From positions 806,001-870,000 of the forward strand of contig JAWKVF010000001.1 in NCBI GenBank assembly GCA_041398145.1: DNA of 64,000 nucleotides, read 5' to 3'. Origin of the DNA: Amphiplicatus sp041398145 (GTDB lineage: Bacteria > Pseudomonadota > Alphaproteobacteria > Caulobacterales > Parvularculaceae). The translations under genes were made by a program, and so were the position numbers. This document shows positions 35,331-43,691 of this stretch, one piece after another (position 1 is the first letter of the stretch; each line of letters starts with the position of its first letter). Under the pieces are notes generated by a model, which worked only from the letters and a program-made list of their open reading frames with translations, was not told the DNA's origin and ran no database searches.

Positions 35331-36446
35331 ATGGCCAAAGCGCATGCCCTGTTTCCTGAAGTTGACAGCGAAGAAACATCGCTTTTGGATTTTGCAGTCT
35401 CCTTCAAAGAGCGCTTGTCGGGTCCGGTGACGGAACGTTTGAGGGAATCGTGCAGGGCGATGTCTGAGGCTGATGGACTCGATTTCGAGTCTGAAGGTCG
35501 CCGTGAATGGCGAAAGGCCGCCGACTATTTTGACGCTAAGCCGAATGTGAAGTTCTGGGGTGCGCTGAAGCGGGCGCATCAGGATTTTTACGTCAATGTA
35601 ACGGCCCGCGCGGTTGACCGTCAATTGGCGTCGCTGGTCGATGCGTATCGTCAGCTTGCCCGCGGCGATGTCCGGGGATCGCTGGAGCTTGCGCCTGATA
35701 TCGAGATGCCGGCCTATCTTTCCACGGTTGATATTCACTGCGTTCCCGGCGGATATGGCTTGGAGCGTTGCGATGACGATGTTTATCCTGGCGCGCGGTC
35801 CGACCTTGGCGGGGCGGTGTTTGCGATGCGCCGCCATGGCGCGCTTCATGACGACAAGGGGGTGACGGGCGCGCGCGTTGTCAAAGAGCGCTTTCCGGCA
35901 TTCTCGCCCAAAGCCATTCTCGATCTTGGCTGCACCAGCGGCAATTCGACCTTGCCTTATGTGGACGCGTTCCCCGATGCGCAGGTTTACGCCATCGACG
36001 TGGCGGCCCCTTGTCTGCGTTATGCTCACGGGCGGGCGGAGTCTCTCGGCAAGCCTGTTCATTTTTCCCAGCAGAACGCAGAACACACGCGATTTGAAAG
36101 CGGTAAGTTCGATCTCATCGTCTCGCATATTCTGCTTCACGAAATTTCTGTGGCCGCGTTGGCGAATATCTTCCGCGAGGCGTATCGTCTGCTCGCGCCG
36201 GGCGGCGTGATGGCGCACGTTGAAGTTCCGACCATGGGCGACAATGCGTTCAGCCAGTATCTCAATAACTGGGATGCGCTACACAATAACGAGCCATTCT
36301 GGGCGACGCTTGGGGAGGCTGATCTGCCGGACTTTGCGACAGAGGCTGGCTTCGCTGCGGAAGATGTGTTTTCCGCGGTCGTTCCTTCGAGCAACAAGAA
36401 ACGCGGCGGATGGCTGGTCTTCGGCGCGCGCAAGCAAGGGGCTTAG
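35331..36446 (+). CDS. class I SAM-dependent methyltransferase, paralogue A
   Basis: About 371 residues. An N-terminal helical domain of unknown role (1-180) precedes a Rossmann methyltransferase with SAM motif LDLGCTSGNST, the acidic IDVAAP strand end and the HILLHEIS block. The gene at 55491-56618 encodes a clear paralogue, conserved through FPDA-V-A-D and LRYAH-RAE-LG-PV-F. Start choice is between GTG 35325 and ATG 35331. The methyl acceptor is unknown. Confidence 0.82.
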   Translation: MAKAHALFPEVDSEETSLLDFAVSFKERLSGPVTERLRESCRAMSEADGLDFESEGRREWRKAADYFDAKPNVKFWGALKRAHQDFYVNVTARAVDRQLASLVDAYRQLARGDVRGSLELAPDIEMPAYLSTVDIHCVPGGYGLERCDDDVYPGARSDLGGAVFAMRRHGALHDDKGVTGARVVKERFPAFSPKAILDLGCTSGNSTLPYVDAFPDAQVYAIDVAAPCLRYAHGRAESLGKPVHFSQQNAEHTRFESGKFDLIVSHILLHEISVAALANIFREAYRLLAPGGVMAHVEVPTMGDNAFSQYLNNWDALHNNEPFWATLGEADLPDFATEAGFAAEDVFSAVVPSSNKKRGGWLVFGARKQGA

Positions 36447-36454
36447 CGGTGCAG

Positions 36455-36823
36455 ATGGATCAACAAAAAAAGCAAACCTTGCCGAAAACGCCGAAAGGTC
36501 CGCTGCCGGATCATCTCGATTGCCGGGATGCGGAACTGGTCTTGTCGCTTGCGTTGGCGAGCGCGGCGGAAGTTTCGGCGCTCTATGACCGGATCGCCAC
36601 GCTTGAGCGCTTCGTCCTTCAAAAAACCTCGGCCTCCCCGGATGAACTGCGCGCGCTTTTCGACGATGCCGAGATGAGCAAGGACCGCGCCGATTGGCGG
36701 CGCGATTATGTGAGCCGGCTGTTGCGCGGGTTTGAGAGCGCGCTGGATGACGATGGCCGCGCCATGTCGCGCGAAGACTATCGCGCCTTCATGGAGAAGT
36801 TGGCGAAACGGGAGAGTAAATGA
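36455..36823 (+). CDS. small coiled-coil protein, paralogue A
   Basis: Unrecognised, about 122 residues, charged and helical, with a likely coiled coil around residues 30-60 (AELVLSLALASAAEV...LERFVLQK). It shares a spaced pattern (VL-x4-ALA-x-E...R-x2-TLE-x5-K) with the product at 40302-40655, so both belong to one small family. A GTG at 36449 is an alternative start. Its stop overlaps the next start by four bases, so it is translated with the propeller protein. Confidence 0.7.
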   Translation: MDQQKKQTLPKTPKGPLPDHLDCRDAELVLSLALASAAEVSALYDRIATLERFVLQKTSASPDELRALFDDAEMSKDRADWRRDYVSRLLRGFESALDDDGRAMSREDYRAFMEKLAKRESK

Positions 36824-37707
36824 CGGCGTTTGAACAAGGTGATTTGCTCGTTTCCGCGACGGAAATTGATGCGGACACGGTTGATTTCCGCAAGGGGATC
36901 AAGGGGGCCGGACGGTTATTGCATTTGAGCGCTGATCTGGAGCTTAAGGAAAGCCTCTGGACGGAGCAGAACGGCCTCGTCGTCGGCGTCGGCGTACACC
37001 CGCAAACGAAAACGCTTTATACGGCGGACCCGCATGGCAAGAATATCGTGGCGTTCGATTCAAGCGGCGCACGGCTCGGTCCGGTTGAGGGATTGCCGGT
37101 TCGCCCTTATGGCGCTGTCGCTTTCGATGAGGCCGGGCGGCTTTTGCTTGGCGTGCTGACAGCGCGCGAGGCGCCGCCTGAAGATGGTTTTGGCGACGCC
37201 TCGCTATACCGGTTCGATCCGACATCAGGCGAGATCGAGGCTTTCCGTCCTGAGCTGGATGGCGGTCGGCTCGGCTGGCATTGCATTTCGAACATGTCCT
37301 ATCTGGCTGAGCGGGGCGTTCTTTATTATGTAGCCGAGGCTGGGCGGCGGCTTTCGCGATATGATTTACGCAATCGCCATCAAATGGACGATTTTCTGAT
37401 TTACGATGAGGCCGATGAGCGGCGCACCTATGGCGTTGGCGCGCTCACGGACGGGCGGCTTGTGGTCTCGACCGGCGTCGGCGCCCAATTGCTCGCGCCT
37501 GACGGTTCGGTGTTGCTCGATTATACGGTGTCGTCTGAGAAGGGGTGGACGCGTGTCACGCTGCCGCCAATGGAGAAGGGATATTTCTTTCTGAATAATT
37601 TTCTGGACGGCGTCATGCACAAGCGTGACATTGAAACCGGTGAGATCATAGCCGCCTATGACATACAGAATAAATTTTCTTTATGTGGGATGGCGGAAGT
37701 CGCCTAG
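36820..37707 (+). CDS. SMP-30/gluconolactonase-like beta-propeller protein
   Basis: The 295-residue protein has repeated propeller blades with YTADPHGKNIVAFD, LLLGVLTAREAPP, GVLYYVAEAGRRLSRYD and the C-terminal NNFLDGVMHKRDIETGE, as in SMP-30/strictosidine-synthase-like lactonases. No signal peptide is seen, so it is cytoplasmic. It could hydrolyse a lactone produced in the pathway. Family resemblance is moderate, so the reaction is a guess. Confidence 0.65.
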   Translation: MTAFEQGDLLVSATEIDADTVDFRKGIKGAGRLLHLSADLELKESLWTEQNGLVVGVGVHPQTKTLYTADPHGKNIVAFDSSGARLGPVEGLPVRPYGAVAFDEAGRLLLGVLTAREAPPEDGFGDASLYRFDPTSGEIEAFRPELDGGRLGWHCISNMSYLAERGVLYYVAEAGRRLSRYDLRNRHQMDDFLIYDEADERRTYGVGALTDGRLVVSTGVGAQLLAPDGSVLLDYTVSSEKGWTRVTLPPMEKGYFFLNNFLDGVMHKRDIETGEIIAAYDIQNKFSLCGMAEVA

Positions 37708-37738
37708 ACGCAAGGAGTGTTGGGATGGGAGTGTTGAG

Positions 37739-39325
37739 ATGATTGGCTTTTTGAAAGCGGCAAAGGCCCTGATGGGGGTTCTCGCGGTAACCTTTGCGTG
37801 TATCGCGCCGGCATATGCTGAAAAAATATTGAATCGCTCGACCTCTAACGAACCTTCAACGCTGGACCCGCATCTGGCGCTCGGCAATTCTTCATCGGTG
37901 ATTATCGACGATCTTTTCGTTGGCCTTATGACGACGGACGCCAGCGGCCAGGTGGCGTATGGCGTCGCCAAGTCTCATACCCTTGATGACGGCGGGCAGA
38001 TATACACGTTTACCTTGCGTGACGACGCGGTCTGGTCCGACGGAAAGCCGATCACATCGGCTGATGTCGTATATTCCTTTCACCGTTTGATGGCGCCGGA
38101 AACGGCGGCGCGTTACGCCGGAAATCTGTATTTCCTGAAAAATGGTCGTGCCGTGAACACCGGGCAGGCGCCGGTGGAGACTTTGGGGGTTACCGCGCCG
38201 GATGCGAAAACCGTTGTCATAGAACTTGAAAAGCCCGTGCCGTTCTTCCTGAAAGTGCTCGCCGGCAACGCGCTTGCGCTGGTGCCGCAACAGTCGATCG
38301 AGGCGCATGGAAATTCCTGGGCCCGCCCTGGCAATATCGTTGTCAACGGCGCCTATGATCTGACCGGATGGACGCCGGGGACAAAAATCACGCTGACCAA
38401 GAACAACAAGTTCTGGGATGCGTCCAAGGTGTCGATTGATGAGGTGCGGTATTTCCCGACGCAGGATCTTGGCACGGTGATCAAGCAGTTCCGGGCGAAT
38501 GAAATTGATATCGCGCTCGGGTTCCCGCCGGAGCAATACCCTTTCTTGCAGAAAAATTACGCGAAACAGATCAACATCTCGCCCAATCTCGGCCTTTTCT
38601 ATTGGGTTTTGAATACGCAAAAGGCGCCTTTCGATGATGTGCGCGTCAGGAAAGCCTTGTATATTTCCATTGATCGCGATGCGATCGCCGAGAAGCTTTT
38701 GCGCGGGTTGGTTGACCCGGCCTGGGGCGTTGTTCCTCCGGCGTCGGAGGATTACACGCCGCCGGCATTCCCTTACGCCACTGTTCCTTTCGCCAAGCGT
38801 CAGGCGGAAGCGCGCGCCTTGCTGGCGGAAGCCGGTTATTCGGCGAAGAACCCGCTGAAATTCAAATTGCGTTACGATGTGAAAGAGGAAGTGCGCCAGA
38901 TTTCAGTCGCGATGGCGGCGATGTGGCGTCAGGTCGGCGTCGAGGCGGAACTGATTTCCAGTGATTTCCGCGCGATCACCAATGACGTGCGCAAGGGCGA
39001 CTTCGATGTGATCCGCTACCAGTGGTATGCGCCCTATGATGATCCGACGACCTTCCTGAACCTTGTTGTCGGCGGATCGCGGACGAATTTCTCGAAGATC
39101 AATTATGCGCCTTATAACGAATTGCTGGTGAAGGCCGAGCGCGAAGCAGACCCGGCTGAGCGCGCGAAGATCCTGCAACAGGCCGAGGCAGAGATCATGG
39201 ATCAGTATCCGATCATTCCGATCTATTTCCCGAAAGCCAAGCGTATGATTTCGGATCGGGTTATTGGCTGGAAGAATATTCCGGATGGAAATATTCCAAC
39301 GCAGTATCTCGACCTGAAGCCATAA
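37739..39325 (+). CDS. ABC transporter substrate-binding protein, peptide/opine type (SBP_bac_5)
   Basis: A secreted protein of 528 residues with a signal peptide (about residues 1-25, ending ACIAPAYA) and the family blocks RSTSNEPSTLDPH, DVVYSFHRLMAPE and MLNTQKAPFDDVRVRKALYIS-like text. It delivers peptides, opines or nickel-like ligands to Dpp/Opp-type permeases. Its permease and ATPase genes are apart, at 45125-48947, but carried in the same block. GGGAG precedes the ATG at 37739. A strong terminator follows the stop. Confidence 0.92.
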   Translation: MIGFLKAAKALMGVLAVTFACIAPAYAEKILNRSTSNEPSTLDPHLALGNSSSVIIDDLFVGLMTTDASGQVAYGVAKSHTLDDGGQIYTFTLRDDAVWSDGKPITSADVVYSFHRLMAPETAARYAGNLYFLKNGRAVNTGQAPVETLGVTAPDAKTVVIELEKPVPFFLKVLAGNALALVPQQSIEAHGNSWARPGNIVVNGAYDLTGWTPGTKITLTKNNKFWDASKVSIDEVRYFPTQDLGTVIKQFRANEIDIALGFPPEQYPFLQKNYAKQINISPNLGLFYWVLNTQKAPFDDVRVRKALYISIDRDAIAEKLLRGLVDPAWGVVPPASEDYTPPAFPYATVPFAKRQAEARALLAEAGYSAKNPLKFKLRYDVKEEVRQISVAMAAMWRQVGVEAELISSDFRAITNDVRKGDFDVIRYQWYAPYDDPTTFLNLVVGGSRTNFSKINYAPYNELLVKAEREADPAERAKILQQAEAEIMDQYPIIPIYFPKAKRMISDRVIGWKNIPDGNIPTQYLDLKP

Positions 39326-39349
39326 AAAAGGCCCCTTCGGGGGCCTTTT
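39326..39349. terminator. bidirectional terminator with a UUCG tetraloop
   Basis: A perfect 10-bp stem, AAAAGGCCCC with GGGGCCTTTT, closed by TTCG. It abuts the SBP stop codon, and on the other strand it ends the gntR transcript, whose stop is at 39378. The T-run/A-run symmetry makes it work in both directions. Confidence 0.95.
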
Positions 39350-39377
39350 CATTACCTGTCGTGTCGGGTGGGGCGCG

Positions 39378-40115
39378 TCAGAGTGATGTGAGATAGGCGT
39401 GGTGCTCATAGACGTCGGCGCGATATCGCGCGTGAAGATATTCCACGGGACGTTTCTTTTTGTCGAGAATGAGCAGCCTGATGCGCACGAGCGGCGTGCC
39501 GACGCTGATCTTCAATCGACGTGCGCTTTGCTCATCGGCGAGTTCTGCGCCAATCAACTGGTGCGCGCCGCTAATGCTGACGCCGCTATTTTGCAGCAGG
39601 GTCGGGGTGGAATCCTGTAGGATGACATCCTCGGTGATTTCAACGCCAAGATCTTCCGGGAAGTAGATGTCCGCATAGCCAATCGGCGCTTTCTTTTCGA
39701 CTCGGGTGTAGCTGACTTTCTGACACTTTTCGTTCTCGCCAAGCTCAAGTTCGTTTCGGATACGGGCGTTTGGCGTGATGACTTCGATGGTGATACTCTC
39801 AAGGCGCGTGCGCTCGGAAAGACGCTTCACTCGTTCGGATAGGTCAGATATATTCGAGGAGGGTTTGGCCCCTTTGGGCGTGGTCGCGCAAACGAAGGTG
39901 CCAAGGCCCTGCACGCGATGCAGCAGACCTTCCTGGGTCAGCATCTCTATGGCGCGGCGGGTTGTGATTCTTGAGACGCCGAGGATTTTGCAGAACTCCC
40001 CCTCGGAGGGGAGTTTCTCGTTCGGGCTATACCGGCCGTTCTGGATCCAGTCCTTAATGATGGAATAGACCTGCAGGTAGCGCGGCAGTTTTGTGTCGTG
40101 GATTGCAAGAGACAT
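39378..40115 (-). CDS. GntR-family repressor, HutC subfamily (UTRA domain)
   Basis: The 245 residues have an N-terminal winged helix (about 8-75) with KLPSEGEFCKILGVSRITTRRAIEML and GTFVC, then a UTRA ligand domain (about 90-240) with the KVSYTRVEKKAPIGYADIYFPE stretch and a C-terminal RIRLLILDKKKRPVEYLHARYRADVY block. HutC-type proteins repress until a pathway metabolite binds. The gene sits near the middle of the block, and its promoter shares a perfect operator dyad with the rightward operon, so it probably represses itself as well. The inducer is unknown. Confidence 0.93.
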   Translation of the reverse strand: MSLAIHDTKLPRYLQVYSIIKDWIQNGRYSPNEKLPSEGEFCKILGVSRITTRRAIEMLTQEGLLHRVQGLGTFVCATTPKGAKPSSNISDLSERVKRLSERTRLESITIEVITPNARIRNELELGENEKCQKVSYTRVEKKAPIGYADIYFPEDLGVEITEDVILQDSTPTLLQNSGVSISGAHQLIGAELADEQSARRLKISVGTPLVRIRLLILDKKKRPVEYLHARYRADVYEHHAYLTSL

Positions 40116-40268
40116 TGTAACGTCTGGCGGCCAAAATTTAGCTGAAATTGCTCAAACGCCCGCCAAAATGCCTGGCGCGCGCTTAGTTCATGGTCGCTAT
40201 ACGCTAAAGTGTTCCGCGATAAAACGTCAAATTTTCAGCGCGTCCGGCTTTCCTTTCTTTCAAATGTC

Positions 40269-40286
40269 ATGTTATTATAATGACAT
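40269..40286. promoter_or_regulatory. predicted GntR operator, site 3 (autoregulatory)
   Basis: ATGT-TA-TTATAA-TG-ACAT has perfect arms and core, within a wider AATGTCA/TGACATT inverted repeat (40263-40287). An exact TATAAT at 40276-40281 is embedded, placing the rightward start about 14 bases before the gene at 40302. The gap is between gntR and the UbiD operon. Confidence 0.8.
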
Positions 40287-40301
40287 TATGATCTGGTTAT
40301 C

Positions 40302-40655
40302 ATGGTGGCGCTTGTGACAACTCATCCATCCGAGGCGGTGCGCCGTTCCGTCACTGCTGTGACAGACCCGCGGACCTATGTATTCCCCGATCCGGACGTG
40401 GAGCGGGTGTTGGACATCACCATGGCGCTGGCCTCTGAGCTTGCTGTCACGCGTGAGCGTCTTGATACGCTTGAGCAGCTCCTGCAGGAAAAGGGCCTCG
40501 TCACTCAATCCGAAATCGAAGCCTACAAGCCGGATCAGGCCGTCGCCCAGTCGCGCCTGGCCGAGCACCAGGACATGATTACGCGAATTTTGCGCATCCT
40601 GCATGAAGATATCGAGTTGATGAAAGCCGCAGAAAGTAAAGCGGACAATCTGTAA
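40302..40655 (+). CDS. small coiled-coil protein, paralogue B
   Basis: Unrecognised, 117 residues, mostly helical, with a heptad-like region around residues 30-60 (VERVLDITMALASELAVTRERLDTLEQLLQEKG). It is related to the product at 36455-36823. It is the first gene of the operon containing aldehyde dehydrogenase, UbiD decarboxylase, a zinc ribbon protein, a CADD-like protein and an SDR, and lies just downstream of operator site 3. No ribosome-binding site is obvious, and the leader is short. Confidence 0.7.
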   Translation: MVALVTTHPSEAVRRSVTAVTDPRTYVFPDPDVERVLDITMALASELAVTRERLDTLEQLLQEKGLVTQSEIEAYKPDQAVAQSRLAEHQDMITRILRILHEDIELMKAAESKADNL

Positions 40656-40667
40656 GTAAGGCAGTGC

Positions 40668-42098
40668 ATGAAAATTCCTGTTAGAAATCCTCGCACTGGC
40701 GAGAATGATTATGTCATCGAAGCGGCCGACGCGAGCGAGGTCGGTCAGGTTGCGGCGCGTTTGCGCACGGCGCAACCGGCGTGGTTTGCCGCAGGCATTG
40801 AAAAGCGCGCCGAAGCGTTGATCGCATGGTCTGATTCAATCTTGAAGCATAAAGAGGAATTGACCGACGCGCTTTCCGTGGACACGGGCCGTTATGCGCT
40901 CTCAAAAAGCGAGGTCGAGGGCGCGGCCAGAAATTTGAAGCGCTGGGCGTCGATTGCGCCCGGCCTGCTGCAATCGGACGAGAAAAGCTCAGAGCTTATT
41001 CAAACAATTACCTACGCCAATCAATATGTGCCTTATCAATTGGCGGGGTTCATAAGCCCATGGAACTTTCCGGTGACATTGTCGCTGATCGATGCGGCGC
41101 CGGCGCTCATCGCCGGCTGCGCGGCGCTGATCAAGCCAAGTGAAGTTACGCCGCGTTTTGTTCGTCCGTTGCTAAAGACAATTATCGAAACGCCTGAAAT
41201 CTCCGAGGTCGTCGATATCGTGTTGGGCGATGGCGCCACCGGCGCTGCGCTCGTCAACGAGGCGGATATTATCTGCTTTACCGGCAGCGTGCCCACCGGG
41301 CGCAAGGTCGCCGCGGCCGCAGCGGCGCGATTTATTCCCGCGTCTTTGGAGCTCGGCGGCAAGGACCCGGTGATTGTCCTTCAAGATGCGGATATCGAGC
41401 GCGCCACAGACGCTGTTCTGCGCGGTTCCGTGTTGAACACGGGGCATGCCTGCCTGTCGATCGAGCGCATCTATGTCGACGAGAAAATCTATGATGAATT
41501 CGTTGATCTGCTGACAAAGAAAGCGGCGGCGGTTGATCTCAACTATCCCGACATTCATGACGGCGTTATCGGTCCGGTGATTTTTGAGCGCCAGGCTGAT
41601 ACCATCGCGGCGCATATTGAGGACGCCGTGCGCAAGGGCGCAAAGGTTCGATGCGGCGGTGAGGTTGAAAATCATGGCGGCGGCAAATGGCTGCGCCCGA
41701 CCGTGTTGACGAATGTCAATCACGACATGGCGGTCATGGTGGAAGAGACCTTTGGTCCGGTTCTTCCCGTCATGTCATACGCCACGGTTGCAGAGGCTGT
41801 TGAATTGGCCAATGACACAAGCTTCGGGCTATCCGCAGCCGTCATTGGCGGCGATGTCGCCGAAGCACGCAAGGTCGCGGAACGCATCAATGCGGGCGGG
41901 CTCAGCATCAATGATTGCGGCCTCACTATCGCTACTTATGAGCCTGAAAAAACCTCGTTCAATTTTTCGGGTCTTGGCGGATCGCGTATGGGGCCGGGCA
42001 GCATTTACCGTTTTGTGCGTAAAAAAGCGCTGATCATGCAGCATGGCGCGCCGCGCCCTGTTGCGGATTTCGCCGAGCCGGTCGCGGTTCGCGGTTAG
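40668..42098 (+). CDS. aldehyde dehydrogenase family protein II
   Basis: The 476-residue enzyme has the base Glu in LELGGKD, the catalytic Cys in NTGHACLSIER and cofactor-site ISPWNFP. The C-terminus has no FGGxxxSG motif but contains FSGLGGSRMGPGS, a variant seen in less-studied subfamilies. The general role is aldehyde to acid with NAD(P). It precedes ubiD by four bases, so the acid it forms could be the UbiD substrate (inference). Confidence 0.88.
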   Translation: MKIPVRNPRTGENDYVIEAADASEVGQVAARLRTAQPAWFAAGIEKRAEALIAWSDSILKHKEELTDALSVDTGRYALSKSEVEGAARNLKRWASIAPGLLQSDEKSSELIQTITYANQYVPYQLAGFISPWNFPVTLSLIDAAPALIAGCAALIKPSEVTPRFVRPLLKTIIETPEISEVVDIVLGDGATGAALVNEADIICFTGSVPTGRKVAAAAAARFIPASLELGGKDPVIVLQDADIERATDAVLRGSVLNTGHACLSIERIYVDEKIYDEFVDLLTKKAAAVDLNYPDIHDGVIGPVIFERQADTIAAHIEDAVRKGAKVRCGGEVENHGGGKWLRPTVLTNVNHDMAVMVEETFGPVLPVMSYATVAEAVELANDTSFGLSAAVIGGDVAEARKVAERINAGGLSINDCGLTIATYEPEKTSFNFSGLGGSRMGPGSIYRFVRKKALIMQHGAPRPVADFAEPVAVRG

Positions 42099-42102
42099 CG
42101 TC

Positions 42103-43506
42103 GTGCTAGATCTGCAGACATATATCAACGAGCGCAGCGACAATGTGTTGCGCATCGCGCAGGAAATGTCTGTTGAGTATGAATTGACCGCGCTACAACA
42201 TCTTCTGGATGAAAAAGGGCGTCATCCGATCCTTCTTGGCGAGGCGATGCGCCTTTCTGATGGCGAGAAAAGCGAATTTCCGGTTGTCACGAATCTGACG
42301 GCGGATCGCTCTCTTGTTGCGGAAGCGCTGGATGTTGAAGACCATCGAACCTTTGCGCAGCAATATGCAAAGCGCTCTGTTGATGGCGTTGCGCCGGTAA
42401 ATGCGCCCGCGCGGGTGCAAGAATCGGTTCTTGAGGGTGATGATTGTGATTTGACGCGCTTGCCGGCCTTGCGCCAGCACGCGCTTGATCCCGGTCCGTA
42501 TCTGACCGCGGCTCATGCGACGACCTATGATCCTGATACCGGCGTCGATAATACGGCAATTCAGCGTTGCTGGATCAAATCGAAAAAGCGGATGTCTTAT
42601 TATCCGTACCCAAATTCGCATAATGCGCAGAATATGAGAAAATTCTGGGCGCGCGGTGAGGCTTGCCCAATTGCGTTCTGGATCGGCCATCATCCGCGCG
42701 TGCTGATCGGAACCCAGGCGAAGTTATCTTATCCGCAAAGCCATTGGGCGGCGGCCGGCGGCGTGCTGGGCGAGCCGTTGAAGCTCTGTCCGACAATTGA
42801 GCATGGCGAGAAAATTCGCGTTCCCGCCGATGCAGAGATTGTCATAGAAGGTTATGTGCCGCCGAATGCGCTGGCGCCTGACGGTCCTTTTGGAGAATAC
42901 ACTGGCTATTCGGGCGCGCAAATTCTTGCGCCGGAATGCGAAGTCCTCCGCCTCACGCATCGGCGCGGGGCAATTTATCATGATTACGGCTCTGGCCTGA
43001 CCGATATGCTCGTGCCGGATAATATGGTCATGGAAGCGCGGCTTTACGCCATGATCAAACCGATCGCGCCGTCGCTCACCCTGGTTCATGTGCCGGCTTC
43101 CGGGCGCCGGTTCCATGCTTATTTGCAATTTGAAAACCCATTGGAAGGCGAGGCGCGCGACGCTTTGGTTGCCGCTCTGTCTTATCGTCGTGTGAAGACC
43201 GTCATCGCTGTTGATGAAGACGTCGACATCTTTAACGAGGATCAGATCCTCTGGGCGTTGGCGACGCGCGTGCAATGGCGCCGCGATGCGATCATGGCGG
43301 ATGGGCTGACCACTTCAAAGCTCGACCCGTCTTTGGCTGGCGATGCGAACACCGCCTCGAAAATGGGAATTGATGCAACTTTTCCGCCGGCGCGCGGCGC
43401 GCGCAGGAAACCCGTGCCGCCGAATGCGCGCCCGCCCGCAGAAGTCACGGGAAAGATGCGGGCTTTCCTGAAGCGCTACGAGGCGGGCGCGGAGGGACGA
43501 ACATGA
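42103..43506 (+). CDS. UbiD-family prenyl-FMN decarboxylase
   Basis: UbiD enzymes decarboxylate alpha,beta-unsaturated or aromatic acids with prenylated FMN made by UbiX. The 467 residues have family text including TAAHATTYDPDTGVDNTAIQR-type substrate-side sequence, PIAFWIGHHP and GEYTGYSG, and end in a basic tail. The GTG at 42103, directly after the ALDH stop, is preferred over reading through the ALDH end. No ubiX gene is in the window. It is followed by an overlapping zinc-ribbon gene. Confidence 0.9.
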   Translation: MLDLQTYINERSDNVLRIAQEMSVEYELTALQHLLDEKGRHPILLGEAMRLSDGEKSEFPVVTNLTADRSLVAEALDVEDHRTFAQQYAKRSVDGVAPVNAPARVQESVLEGDDCDLTRLPALRQHALDPGPYLTAAHATTYDPDTGVDNTAIQRCWIKSKKRMSYYPYPNSHNAQNMRKFWARGEACPIAFWIGHHPRVLIGTQAKLSYPQSHWAAAGGVLGEPLKLCPTIEHGEKIRVPADAEIVIEGYVPPNALAPDGPFGEYTGYSGAQILAPECEVLRLTHRRGAIYHDYGSGLTDMLVPDNMVMEARLYAMIKPIAPSLTLVHVPASGRRFHAYLQFENPLEGEARDALVAALSYRRVKTVIAVDEDVDIFNEDQILWALATRVQWRRDAIMADGLTTSKLDPSLAGDANTASKMGIDATFPPARGARRKPVPPNARPPAEVTGKMRAFLKRYEAGAEGRT

Positions 43507-43664
43507 ATTTGGGCGAAGGAAACACGTATTGGGCCCGCTGTCCCAAATGCGGAACCGACTTTCCCGTCTCGCCGGAGTTTTTGCGTGACGACAGTCCGGA
43601 GTGTGTTTGTCCGGCCTGTCATGAAGAGTTCCTCGCCGTAGGCGAAGTGACGTTGGCCAAGTGA
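43503..43664 (+). CDS. 53-residue zinc-ribbon protein, UbiD partner
   Basis: The ATG overlaps the ubiD stop in ATGA, so it is translationally coupled. The 53 residues contain two CxxC knuckles, CPKC (about residues 13-16) and CPAC (about 36-39), with an extra Cys between, followed by HEEFLAVGEVTLAK. The architecture recalls the small subunit D of hydroxyarylic acid decarboxylases, which binds zinc and is encoded beside UbiD-type subunits. The homology is architectural only and needs testing. Confidence 0.75.
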   Translation: MNLGEGNTYWARCPKCGTDFPVSPEFLRDDSPECVCPACHEEFLAVGEVTLAK

Positions 43665-43691
43665 GTTGGCGTTTTTGTAGATAAGTGGAGA

